Assembly (NCBI RefSeq): GCF_014879935.1
Contig: NZ_JACSRD010000154.1
Location: 27,699 to 91,698, forward strand
Direction of reading: 5' to 3'
DNA from: Prosthecobacter sp.
GTDB taxonomy: Bacteria; Verrucomicrobiota; Verrucomicrobiia; Verrucomicrobiales; Verrucomicrobiaceae
Length of the DNA: 64,000 bases
The notes beneath the pieces were generated by a model, which did no database searches, had not been told where the DNA came from, and saw only the letters and a list, made by a program, of their open reading frames with translations. The translations under genes were made by a program, and so were the position numbers. Below are positions 56,051 to 63,987 of this stretch, one piece after another (the first letter of the stretch is position 1; every line of letters begins with the position of its first letter).

Positions 56051-56064
56051 TGTTCGCCCGAACA
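56051..56064. promoter_or_regulatory. LexA-type SOS box upstream of recA
   Basis: TGTTC-GCCC-GAACA fits exactly the TGTTC-N4-GAACA motif described for Verrucomicrobia LexA. With its flanking C and G, the palindrome is 16 bases long (56050-56065). It ends 32 bases before the recA ATG, so a repressor here would block transcription. Confidence 0.88.
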
Positions 56065-56096
56065 GCTTTCATTCACCACCCAACACCACTCCCACC

Positions 56097-57182
56097 ATGG
56101 CCAGAGCCCCCAAAGAATCCGCCGCAGAGCCGAACACGAACAAAATCGCCGAGGCCCGCGCCCGGAACCTCGATCTGGCCATCCAGCAAATCCAAAAGGA
56201 CTACGGCGAAGGCGCCATCCTCCGCATGGGCGAGGAGCAGAAGACCGACATCGCGGTCATCCCCACCGGAAACCTGCTCATCGACCAGGCACTTGGCATT
56301 GGCGGCTTCGCCCGCGGCCGTATCATTGAAATCTACGGGCCGGAATCGTCTGGTAAAACCACGCTGACTCTCACCTGCATCGCCCAGGCGCAGAAAGCCG
56401 GCGGTCTGGCCGCCTTCATCGACGTGGAGCATGCCCTCGATCCCAATTACGCACGCCGCCTTGGGGTGAAAATGGACGAACTGCTCGTCTCCCAGCCCAG
56501 CAGCGGTGAGGAAGCCCTGCGCATTTGCGAGACGCTGGTGCGCTCCAATGCACTCGATGTGGTCGTCATCGACTCCGTGGCCGCCCTGGTCACCCGCCAG
56601 GAACTCGAAGGTGAAATTGGCGACAGCACCGTGGGTGCGCAAGCCCGCCTGATGAGCGCCGCCCTGAGAAAGCTGACCGCCATCATTTCCAAAGCCCGCA
56701 CCTGTGTCATCTTCACCAACCAGATCCGTGAGAAGATCGGCGTCATGTTCGGAAACCCCGAAACGACCCCGGGCGGCAAGGCGCTCAAATTCTACGCCAG
56801 CGTGCGCGTGGACATCCGCCGCATCGGAGCGATCAAGACCACCGACGGCACCGTCACCGGCAACCGGACGAAGGTCAAAGTGGTGAAAAACAAGCTCGCA
56901 CCGCCTTACACCGAGGCTGAGTTCGACATCATGTACAATGAGGGCATCAGCAATGTCGGTTCCCTCCTCGATCTGGCGATGGATTTTGACATCCTGCAGA
57001 AACGCGGCTCGTGGATCAGCTACAAGGGCACCCAGCTCGCCCAGGGCCGTGACGCCGCGAAGGAAGTCCTGCGCAACGACGCCACCGTGTATGGCGAGAT
57101 CGAGGCCGCCGTGAAGGAGAAACTGGCCGAAAAGAAGGGCGACCTTCCTGCGAAGAACGGCGCTTCCGGCTCGGATGAGTGA
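56097..57182 (+). CDS. recA: Recombinase A
   Basis: This 361-residue RecA coats single-stranded DNA, drives strand exchange, and activates LexA self-cleavage. Walker A is GPESSGKT at 81-88, and the Walker B region is [10 protein letters not shown]. The L1/L2 DNA-binding parts include [17 protein letters not shown] and [22 protein letters not shown]. An Asp/Glu-poor N-terminal extension ([14 protein letters not shown]) is somewhat long. The SOS box just upstream predicts DNA-damage induction. The PilZ-like gene follows after 77 bases in the same direction. Confidence 0.98.
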   Translation: MARAPKESAAEPNTNKIAEARARNLDLAIQQIQKDYGEGAILRMGEEQKTDIAVIPTGNLLIDQALGIGGFARGRIIEIYGPESSGKTTLTLTCIAQAQKAGGLAAFIDVEHALDPNYARRLGVKMDELLVSQPSSGEEALRICETLVRSNALDVVVIDSVAALVTRQELEGEIGDSTVGAQARLMSAALRKLTAIISKARTCVIFTNQIREKIGVMFGNPETTPGGKALKFYASVRVDIRRIGAIKTTDGTVTGNRTKVKVVKNKLAPPYTEAEFDIMYNEGISNVGSLLDLAMDFDILQKRGSWISYKGTQLAQGRDAAKEVLRNDATVYGEIEAAVKEKLAEKKGDLPAKNGASGSDE

Positions 57183-57259
57183 CCCGGCCGCCGCCAGCCT
57201 CCTCGTTTGACTTTCGCTGCGCCGTGCGCCTCCTTCCGCGGTCACTCTCCGCGATTCGT

Positions 57260-57667
57260 ATGGCTAAGCACGGCCAGCAAAAGCAGGAATCCTCCGCGAA
57301 CGATGCCCAGTCGAAGAGCGGTGGCAGGCAGGCTGTCGTCGAGCTCTGCGAGGTTTCGACCCGTGGCTTGGTATTCTGGACGCGGCATCGATTTGACATC
57401 GGAGCCGAGGTCCAGGTCCGGATTCATCGTTCCACGCTGCCTGCGGCACTGCAAAACGACGCTGGCAAAACGGAGGAATGGGTCACACTGAAAGGCCTGG
57501 TGGTCGAATGCCCGGGCCGGCGGCGTGAGGATGGATCATCCGGCTTCCAGGTGTCGCTGCTCATCGAGGACATGGCCGCCGCCTGTGCCGGGAAACCCAC
57601 CGTCCGCTCCACCATGCGCTGGATCGAGACGCCGCTGCCCTGGATGAGCCGGTTTGGCCTGAACTGA
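57260..57667 (+). CDS. Small PilZ-like domain protein
   Basis: This is a 135-residue protein from the ATG at 57260; the frame is open from 57179 but the earlier part has no family features. Residues of about 25-120 resemble a PilZ beta-barrel (RQAVVELCEVSTRGLVFWT, GAEVQVRI, WVTLKGLVVECPG, GFQVSLLIEDM). The usual RxxxR and DxSxxG c-di-GMP motifs are only partly recognisable (EVSTRG), so nucleotide binding is uncertain. It lies 77 bases after recA and converges with rppH. Confidence 0.6.
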   Translation: MAKHGQQKQESSANDAQSKSGGRQAVVELCEVSTRGLVFWTRHRFDIGAEVQVRIHRSTLPAALQNDAGKTEEWVTLKGLVVECPGRRREDGSSGFQVSLLIEDMAAACAGKPTVRSTMRWIETPLPWMSRFGLN

Positions 57668-57671
57668 GGCC

Positions 57672-58142
57672 TCAAACGAACTCGACGCTGAAAAAGTCGA
57701 GCATCACCTGCCGGTAAACGCTCCGCTTAAATTTGGGCACCCAGTCCAACTGAAACTCGGACGGCTTGATCCATTTGAAGCTCGCGAATTCGCGATGCGT
57801 GGCATCCAGGTCGAAATCCTCGTCAGCGCCGGCAAAACGACAGAGAAAGTAGGTCTGCTCCTGGCCGCCGTAGATGCCGTATTTCAGCCGTCCTTTGGCA
57901 AAGGCGTAACGGTAGCCATCACGGCGCTGCACAATCTCCAGCAAGCCACGTTTCACGCCGATTTCCTCCTCCAGTTCGCGAAACAGGGCTGTCTCGGCAT
58001 CCTCGCCTTCGTCAATGCCGCCCTGCGGGAACTGCCACGCGCCTTTGATGTTGATGCGCTCCGCCACAAAGATGTCTCCATTCGCCCGCTGGAGGATGGC
58101 GGCGACGTTCGGTCGATAGACGATGGCTTCGGCGGGAATCAT
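57672..58142 (-). CDS. rppH: RNA pyrophosphohydrolase (Nudix)
   Basis: This 156-residue Nudix hydrolase removes pyrophosphate from RNA 5' ends or from dinucleoside polyphosphates. The Nudix box is complete (GGIDEGEDAETALFREL followed by EEEIG). The preceding AWQFPQGG and the Tyr/Lys-rich C-terminus (FKRSVYRQVM) match the RppH subfamily. The start MIPAEAIVYRPNVAAIL is normal. It follows the NlpC-like gene by 15 bases on the same strand. Confidence 0.9.
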   Translation of the reverse strand: MIPAEAIVYRPNVAAILQRANGDIFVAERINIKGAWQFPQGGIDEGEDAETALFRELEEEIGVKRGLLEIVQRRDGYRYAFAKGRLKYGIYGGQEQTYFLCRFAGADEDFDLDATHREFASFKWIKPSEFQLDWVPKFKRSVYRQVMLDFFSVEFV

Positions 58143-58157
58143 GACGTTTTCAGCAAA

Positions 58158-58673
58158 TCACAGGCCAGACGGATGACGCATCGTGTAACCCTTGGTCGGT
58201 CGCGAGCGGCTGCTCCAGCGCGGGCCGTCACTCGTCCGGTCATTGTATCCCGTGTCCAGCCGCAGGCCGGCGATGGTGATGAAGACATGGCCCTTGCGGG
58301 CATACACGGTGATCCACTTGCCTTCTCCACTGCGGCCAAAGCCGCGGAACGCGCCTGAGACGGTCGGTTCATCCAGCTTTCCGGCCGCGTGCAGCACATA
58401 CGACACAGTACCGGAGCAGTCATAGGCGCTGTCTTCAAAGCGGCCGTGACCGCCGCCACGGCGGTAAGGCTTGGTGCAGATGCGGTTCCCGGCGGAGATC
58501 GCACGCAGGACATCCGCGGGGGCGTTCGCAGGCGGCACAGCCCTGCCGCCGATGATGATCGCCGTCTTCCCCGGCGCATACTTGTACTCCCACCGGCTGC
58601 CCGCTTTGGAACCGCACTGGCACAGCAGCACACACAGCACTGGCAGCAGAAGAAAAACGGGAGGTCGGGACAT
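58158..58673 (-). CDS. Exported NlpC/P60-like peptidoglycan hydrolase
   Basis: This is a 171-residue protein with a hydrophobic leader (MSRPPVFLLLPVLCVLLCQCG) that contains Cys residues suitable for lipidation. A Cys-based peptidase core follows, with C86 in YDCSGTVSYVLHAAG and H129 in KGHVFITIAGLRLDTG, matching the Cys-His pair of NlpC/P60 or CHAP folds. The basic SRSRPTKGYTMRHP tail is unusual. It probably cleaves stem peptides in the cell wall. The start at 58673 matches the signal peptide; the longer frame does not. Confidence 0.8.
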   Translation of the reverse strand: MSRPPVFLLLPVLCVLLCQCGSKAGSRWEYKYAPGKTAIIIGGRAVPPANAPADVLRAISAGNRICTKPYRRGGGHGRFEDSAYDCSGTVSYVLHAAGKLDEPTVSGAFRGFGRSGEGKWITVYARKGHVFITIAGLRLDTGYNDRTSDGPRWSSRSRPTKGYTMRHPSGL

Positions 58674-58764
58674 GGGCCGGCCATCGTACGCACGGCGTTG
58701 GAAATGACAAGGCGCGCAACACCGTCTTGCCTTGTTTTCAAAGTACCGCCAGAATCTCCGTCCC

Positions 58765-59691
58765 ATGTTCCGCCGTCTCGCCGCCCCACTGCTCCTGGCT
58801 GCCGCCGTTTGCGCAGCCGCCTTCTCCGCCCCGTCCGCCAAGCGCAAGATCCTCTTTTTCACGAAATCCAGCGGCTACGAGCACAGCGTCATCTCGTGGA
58901 AAAACGGCCAGCCAAGCCACGCCGAAAAGGTGCTGCTGGAACTCGGAGCAAAGAACGGCTGGGACTTCGAGTTCTCGAAGGACGGCTCCAAGTTCAGCAA
59001 GGACTACCTCGCCCAGTTCGACGCCGTGTTCTTCTACACCACCGGTGATCTTTGCAGTGAAGGCACCGACAAAAACCCGCCCATGTCCCCTGAGGGCAAG
59101 CAGGCGCTGTTCGACTACGTGAAGGCCGGCAAGGGTTTTGTCGGCACGCATTCCGCCAGCGACACCTTCCACACCAACAACGAGTCGCAGAAAGGCCCCG
59201 ACCGTTATGTGAACCATGGCGACAAGGCCGATGCGTATGTCCGCTTCCTCGGTGGCGAGTTCATCAAGCACGGCAAGCAGCAGGACGCGAAGAACACCGT
59301 GACCAACGCGAAATTCCCCGGCTTCGAGAAAGTCGGCGCGACCTACGGCTTCATGGAGGAGTGGTACTCGCTGAAGGACTTCACGCCGGACATCCACGTC
59401 CTCAGCGTGATCGATGCCCCGGCCATGGAGGGCAAGGAATACGAACGCCCCGCTTACCCCAGCACCTGGGCACGCAAGGAAGGAAACGGCCGCGTCTGGT
59501 ACACCGCCATGGGGCACCGCGAGGACGTCTGGACCAACCCGATCTTCCAGGACATCCTCATTGGCGGTATCAAGTGGGCTCTTGGCGATGTCGAGGCTGA
59601 CGTTTATCCGAACCTCAAGGAAACCGCGCCCGGCGCGATGACCAACCCGCCTTACGTCGCCCCGCCGCCGCCGAAGCCTGAAAAAAAGTAG
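58765..59691 (+). CDS. ThuA-domain exported protein
   Basis: This is a 308-residue protein with signal peptide MFRRLAAPLLLAAAVCAAAF and a ThuA (trehalose utilisation-like) domain, a fold related to class I glutamine amidotransferases. KILFFTKSSGYEHSVI opens the domain, VKAGKGFVGTHSASDTFH is the elbow region, and VWYTAMGHREDVW is the conserved GH.E motif. Proteins of this kind are abundant in Planctomycetes and Verrucomicrobia and are linked to sugar catabolism; some act on 3-keto sugars. The stop codon is part of a large inverted repeat that runs on towards cstA. Confidence 0.87.
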   Translation: MFRRLAAPLLLAAAVCAAAFSAPSAKRKILFFTKSSGYEHSVISWKNGQPSHAEKVLLELGAKNGWDFEFSKDGSKFSKDYLAQFDAVFFYTTGDLCSEGTDKNPPMSPEGKQALFDYVKAGKGFVGTHSASDTFHTNNESQKGPDRYVNHGDKADAYVRFLGGEFIKHGKQQDAKNTVTNAKFPGFEKVGATYGFMEEWYSLKDFTPDIHVLSVIDAPAMEGKEYERPAYPSTWARKEGNGRVWYTAMGHREDVWTNPIFQDILIGGIKWALGDVEADVYPNLKETAPGAMTNPPYVAPPPPKPEKK

Positions 59692-59759
59692 TCCAGTTGC
59701 GCCGCAACTGGTCCTTCTAAATCACATCAAACCTCCAGTTGCAGCCCAACTGGACTACT
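59687..59759. repeat. Two hairpins inside 13-base complementary arms before cstA
   Basis: The outer arms AGTAGTCCAGTTG (59687-59699) and CAACTGGACTACT (59747-59759) are perfectly complementary. Inside are hairpins CCAGTTGC-gcc-GCAACTGG (59693-59711) and TCCAGTTG-cagcc-CAACTGGA (59734-59754). Each part can pair with more than one partner, so alternative folds are possible in the leader of cstA, whose ATG is at 59770. Confidence 0.7.
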
Positions 59760-59769
59760 CTTCAAGCTC

Positions 59770-61812
59770 ATGCCCAAACCACTGCAAATTCTCATCTGGA
59801 TCGCCATTTCCGCCCTCGGAGCCGGCGCTGTCGCCTTTTCCGCGCTTCACAAAGGCGAAACCATCAATGCGCTCTGGCTCGTGGTGGCTGGTTTGTGCTC
59901 GTTTGCCGTGGCGTATCGCTTTTACAGCAAGTGGCTCATGACAAAGGTGCTCGTGCTCGACTCGCATCGTGCCCCGCCCGCCGTGACGCACAAAGACGGC
60001 AAGGATTTCGTACCGACGAACAAGTGGGTTGTCTTCGGTCATCATTTCGCCGCCATCGCGGGACCGGGACCGTTGGTCGGGCCGGTGCTTGCGGCGCAGT
60101 TTGGTTATCTTCCGGGCATGCTGTGGATCTTGATCGGTGCCACGCTCGGCGGTGGCGTGCATGACGCCATCGTGATGTTTGCCAGCATCCGCCGCGGCGG
60201 CAAGTCCGTGGGCCAGATGCTGCGTGAAGAGGTGAATCCGGTCGTTGGCATTGTCGCGATGGTCTCCATCCTCGCCATCATGACCATCCTGCTCGCCGTT
60301 TTGGGCCTCGTGGTCGTCAAAGCGATGGCGGAGAGCCCCTGGAGCCTCTTCACCATCGCCATGACCATCCCCCTGGCTCTCATCATGGGCGTGGCCCACA
60401 CCATGTTCAAAGTCAGCGTCCGCAATGTGACCATCTTCGGCATTGTTGGACTTCTCGTCAGCGTGTGGGCCGGCAGCCGGCTCCATGAATGGGGCATCGA
60501 AGGCTGGTTCGACCACAAAGGCGAGTGGCAGGCCAAGGCGATCATGATTTATGGCTTCGCGGCCTCCGTGCTTCCGGTGTGGATGCTCCTCGCGCCGCGA
60601 GACTACCTCAGCACTTTCATGAAGATCGGTACGGTGGCCGTTCTGGCAGTGGCGGTCATCTGGGTGGCTCCGGAACTGCACATGCCGAAGCTCACCAAGT
60701 TCATCGACGGCACCGGCCTCGTCTTCGCGGGCACGGTGTTCCCGTTTGTGTTCATCACCATCGCCTGCGGTGCCATCTCCGGCTTCCATGCGCTCATTTC
60801 CTCCGGCACCACGCCGAAGCTGCTCGATAACGAGTCGAACATCCGCAGCGTCGCCTACGGCGCGATGGTCACCGAGATGCTCGTGGCCCTCATGGCGCTC
60901 GTCGCGGCCTGTGCGCTTCAACCCGGCGAATACTTCGCCATCAATGCCGGCATCAACAAGACCATGGCTCCCGAGCAGGTCGTCAGCACGGTCACTGCGG
61001 CAGGATTCCCCGTCACCGTCGCCGGCATGGACAAGCTGGCCGCTGACATTGGAGAAAAGACCATGTTTGGCCGCGCCGGCGGTGCGCCGACCTTCGCCGT
61101 CGGCATGGCGCAGATGTTCGCCCGCGCCTTTGGCGAGAGCTGGATGAGCTTCTGGTATCACTTCGCCATCATGTTTGAGGCCCTCTTCATCCTCACCACC
61201 ATCGATGCCGGCACCCGTGTGGGCCGTTTCATCCTCCAGGACTTCCTCGGCGGCATCTGGAAGCCGCTTGGCAACACCCGAAGCCTGCCCGCCAACGTCT
61301 TCGCCAGCGCGTTGCTCGTCGCGAGCTGGGGCTACTTCCTTTATCAAGGCGTGGTCGATCCGCTCGGCGGCATCAACACGCTCTGGCCGCTGTTTGGCAT
61401 CGCCAACCAGCTCCTGGCCGTGATCGCTTTCTGCCTCGGCACCACCATCCTCATCAAGATGGGCAAGGCACGCTACCTCGCCGTCACCGCCATCCCGCTC
61501 GTGTTTCTCATGAGCGCCACCTTCAGCGCCGGCTACATCAAGATCTTCGACAAAGACCCGAAGATGGGCTTCATCGCCGCCGCCAAGTTCTTCGGGGACA
61601 AGGTCGCCGCCGGCGGCACCCCGCAGCAGATCAAGGAATGGGCCGCGCAGCAGTTCAACTTCACTGTCGATACGGTTGTCACCGCCTTCTTCCTCGCCGC
61701 CGTGGCCATCATCTTCCTCGGCTGCCTCATGGAGTGGATCAAACTCCTCAGCGGCTCGAAGAAGGCCGTGCTGCATGAGGAAGCCTACGTGGCGCTGCCG
61801 GAAGGAACGTGA
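59770..61812 (+). CDS. cstA: Carbon starvation protein CstA (pyruvate/peptide transporter family)
   Basis: This is a 680-residue inner-membrane protein with about sixteen hydrophobic helices. It carries the CstA signatures FGHHFAAIAGPGPLVGP, GHHFAA.AG-type and GGVHDAIVMFAS near the N-terminus. FHALISSGTTPKLL and DAGTRVGRFILQDFLG come later. CstA proteins import pyruvate or peptides, typically under carbon limitation. The long inverted-repeat element in its leader may regulate its expression. A compound repeat separates it from the downstream PQQ-propeller gene. Confidence 0.95.
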   Translation: MPKPLQILIWIAISALGAGAVAFSALHKGETINALWLVVAGLCSFAVAYRFYSKWLMTKVLVLDSHRAPPAVTHKDGKDFVPTNKWVVFGHHFAAIAGPGPLVGPVLAAQFGYLPGMLWILIGATLGGGVHDAIVMFASIRRGGKSVGQMLREEVNPVVGIVAMVSILAIMTILLAVLGLVVVKAMAESPWSLFTIAMTIPLALIMGVAHTMFKVSVRNVTIFGIVGLLVSVWAGSRLHEWGIEGWFDHKGEWQAKAIMIYGFAASVLPVWMLLAPRDYLSTFMKIGTVAVLAVAVIWVAPELHMPKLTKFIDGTGLVFAGTVFPFVFITIACGAISGFHALISSGTTPKLLDNESNIRSVAYGAMVTEMLVALMALVAACALQPGEYFAINAGINKTMAPEQVVSTVTAAGFPVTVAGMDKLAADIGEKTMFGRAGGAPTFAVGMAQMFARAFGESWMSFWYHFAIMFEALFILTTIDAGTRVGRFILQDFLGGIWKPLGNTRSLPANVFASALLVASWGYFLYQGVVDPLGGINTLWPLFGIANQLLAVIAFCLGTTILIKMGKARYLAVTAIPLVFLMSATFSAGYIKIFDKDPKMGFIAAAKFFGDKVAAGGTPQQIKEWAAQQFNFTVDTVVTAFFLAAVAIIFLGCLMEWIKLLSGSKKAVLHEEAYVALPEGT

Positions 61813-61816
61813 ATGT

Positions 61817-61917
61817 CGCGTCAGCGTCCTGGAGTGCTCCAGCCCTCTGGAGCTTTCCGTGAACCTGGAGACTTTCGAAAGCGCCGGAGGGCCGGCGCAC
61901 TCCAAAACGCTGACGCG
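61817..61917. repeat. Compound nested inverted repeat between cstA and the propeller gene
   Basis: Outer arms CGCGTCAGCGT (61817-61827) and ACGCTGACGCG (61907-61917) pair perfectly. The next arms GGAGTGC (61831-61837) and GCACTCC (61897-61903) pair as well. Imperfect inner arms (CCCTC-type and GGAGG-type with GCTTTC/GAAAGC) continue the stem. The sequence resembles dispersed repeats I associate with this phylum and has no coding value, although frames run through it. Confidence 0.65.
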
Positions 61918-61960
61918 TTCTTTGCAAACGCCCCGCTTCTCGCCGCGTTCTTTGCGCGCC

Positions 61961-63196
61961 ATGCGCACCACTCTCGCCCTTCTCCTCTCCACTTCCCTTC
62001 TCTCTGCTGCTGACTGGACCGAATTTCGCGGCCCGGGTGCCCAGGGGCATTCCGATGCGACAAACCTCCCTCTGACCTGGAGTCCCACATCAAACATCGT
62101 GTGGAAGACACCCGTGGCCGGGGTGGGCTGGTCATCGCCGGTGGTGGTCGGCACGCGCATCTTTTTGACCTCGGCCGTGTCCCTCAGTGGCAAGGAGGAG
62201 GCCACGGCGGACCGTTCGCTGCGCGTGATCTCGCTCGACGCGACGAATGGCAAGTCCTTGTGGGATGTGGAGCTGTTCCAGGCCAAGTCACCGCGGGCAC
62301 ATCGCAAAAACAGCCACGCCAGCCCAACCGCTGTCTTTGAGGACGGACTGCTCTACGTCCACTTCGGCCATCTCGGCACCGCCTGCCTCGACGCGGCCAC
62401 GGGCGAGACCATGTGGGCCACGCAGGAGTTCGCCTATTCGCCCGTGCACGGTAATGGCAGCAGCCCGGTGCTCTGTGAAGACCTGCTCATCTTCTCCGCC
62501 GACGCGGAAAAGGAACCGAAGGTCATCGCCCTCGACAAAAAGACCGGCAAACAGCGCTGGGCCTTCGCCCGTCAATCGGACGCGAAGAAGAAATTCTCCT
62601 TCTGCACGCCGCTCCTCATCGACGTGAACGGCCAGAAGCAGCTCATCACCCCCGGCAGCGGCGTGGTGAACTCGCTCAATCCAAAGACCGGCGAGGAAAT
62701 CTGGCGCTGCTATTATGGCGAGGGCTATTCCGTCGTGCCGCGCCCGGTTTACGCGCACGGCATGGTGTTCGTCTCCAGCAGCTACGACAAACCCGTGCTC
62801 AAGGCCATCAAGGTGGACGGCAAAGGAGACGTGACCGAGACGCACGTCGCCTGGACCATCGACAAGGCGGTGCCGCACAATCCCAGCATGGCCGTCATCG
62901 GCGATGAGCTCTACTTCGTGGCCGACAACGGCATCCTGACCTGTGCCGACGCCAAAACGGGCGCCATTCACTACTCCGAGCGCTGCACCGGCCCGATCTC
63001 CGCCTCGCTCCTCGCCGCCGATGGCAAACTCTACCTGCAGGACGAAAAGGGTCTTGGAGTCGTCGTGAAACCCGGCAAGACCTTCCAAATCCTCGCCCAA
63101 AACGACCTCGGCGAGCGCTCCCTGGCCTCCTACGCCGTGATCGATTCCGATCTCCTCATCCGCACCGAGGGGAATCTGTATCGGATCAAGAAGTGA
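61961..63196 (+). CDS. Exported PQQ-type beta-propeller protein
   Basis: This is a 411-residue protein with signal peptide MRTTLALLLSTSLLSA. Repeated propeller blades include GDELYFVADNGILTC, LYVHFGHLGTACLDAATGETMWA and VIALDKKTGKQRWAF, with the TG..W tryptophan-docking pattern. It resembles the many PQQ-binding-like or YncE/BamB-related proteins of the PVC group. Nothing shows that it binds PQQ, and it could be a scaffold. The ATG at 61961 is the first that starts the signal peptide; the longer open frame runs through the repeat and into cstA. Confidence 0.87.
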   Translation: MRTTLALLLSTSLLSAADWTEFRGPGAQGHSDATNLPLTWSPTSNIVWKTPVAGVGWSSPVVVGTRIFLTSAVSLSGKEEATADRSLRVISLDATNGKSLWDVELFQAKSPRAHRKNSHASPTAVFEDGLLYVHFGHLGTACLDAATGETMWATQEFAYSPVHGNGSSPVLCEDLLIFSADAEKEPKVIALDKKTGKQRWAFARQSDAKKKFSFCTPLLIDVNGQKQLITPGSGVVNSLNPKTGEEIWRCYYGEGYSVVPRPVYAHGMVFVSSSYDKPVLKAIKVDGKGDVTETHVAWTIDKAVPHNPSMAVIGDELYFVADNGILTCADAKTGAIHYSERCTGPISASLLAADGKLYLQDEKGLGVVVKPGKTFQILAQNDLGERSLASYAVIDSDLLIRTEGNLYRIKK

Positions 63197-63251
63197 GTTC
63201 GTGGGGGACCGTTTGACCGTCGGGGGTCGTTTCAAGAGCGCCGCGGCGATG

Positions 63252-63964
63252 ATAGGGGTAGGAACGGCGCGTTGACCGCGCCGCCCCTCCCTCCAAACCG
63301 GACAGGCGGTTCTACCGCATCCGGCTTTCCAGTCGGAGATTGACTGCCTCAAGGATTGCTCCTCTCGATGGCAGACAGTTCATGACGCCAGAGGACGCAT
63401 GAGGCAATCCATCCGCCAGCAAGCCTTTGTTTTGACTCTGTTCTGCACTCGCGACTTTGCTTCCAAAGCAGGTTGTTGACCTTGCGCCGATCAGCCCAGA
63501 GGGCACTAACGCAATGTTTGTGGCTTCGTCTCCACGCCTTTGAGTTCTCCTCCCTGCACTCCTTCGCTCCACGGTCGTTACCCGCTTCATCGCTACTATG
63601 GGTGCTCTGACTCCCGCACGGCTGCTTGGCGCAGTCCTCCCCCACGGGTCTCCTGTGTTTACGGCACGTTCCTTCCCTGGCATACGACCACCAACCACCC
63701 AAGTCTGCCCCGCCACAGGTTCCGTATCTCCCGTCGCGGACTGGTGCGCGGACGCACCAGGGCTTCGCCATTTGCTAGCAGGCTCGCCGTTTTGTAACTG
63801 AGGCCGAATCGTGTTCACTTTTGTTGTCGTCTGTCAGGTTCGTTCCTTTCGTTGCTCTCCACCCCGCCTCACGGCGACGCAGTTACTTCAAGTTCTCACC
63901 CAGAACACGGTTCCAGATGGCCGAGGTCTTCCACCCCGGAGGATCGTGACGCTCCACAGCGCAC
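63252..63964 (-). mobile_element. Group II intron, apparently without an intron-encoded protein
   Basis: On the minus strand the element begins with GTGCG at 63964, the group II 5' consensus. It ends CCTACCCCTAT at 63252, where a bulged A stands eight bases from the 3' end. Domain V is visible at about 63296-63326: the AGCCGGA arm pairs with TCCGGTT, an inner GCGG/CCGC stem is capped by TAGAA, and a bulge follows. Domain VI comes next with GGCGCG/CGCGCC. Segments such as GAGAACTTGAAGTAAC and GAACCTGTGGCGGGG resemble domain I of bacterial introns. The total length is about 713 bases, and no reverse transcriptase is encoded. It could be mobilised only by a protein supplied elsewhere. Boundaries are estimated. 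Confidence 0.72.
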
Positions 63965-63967
63965 TAG

Positions 63968-63987
63968 CGCGGAATTCCGATTCCGCG
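63968..63987. repeat. Hairpin immediately upstream of the intron
   Basis: CGCGGAAT-tccg-ATTCCGCG forms a perfect 8-base stem. It ends three bases before the intron 5' end on the minus strand, the spacing expected where introns insert after terminator-like stems. It resembles the other short intergenic inverted repeats in this window. Confidence 0.6.

Noticed and set aside
61676..61960. N-terminal extension of the propeller protein into cstA
   Set aside because: It runs through the compound repeat and the cstA 3' end. The signal peptide begins at the ATG at 61961.
59755..62307. An 850-residue minus-strand open frame opposite cstA and the propeller gene
   Set aside because: The plus strand encodes CstA with its membrane helices, and the antisense product is Gly/Glu/His-rich without family features.
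63312..63818. A 168-residue minus-strand open frame near the right end
   Set aside because: It lies inside the group II intron, ends in domain V, and has no reverse-transcriptase motif. It is structured RNA read as protein.
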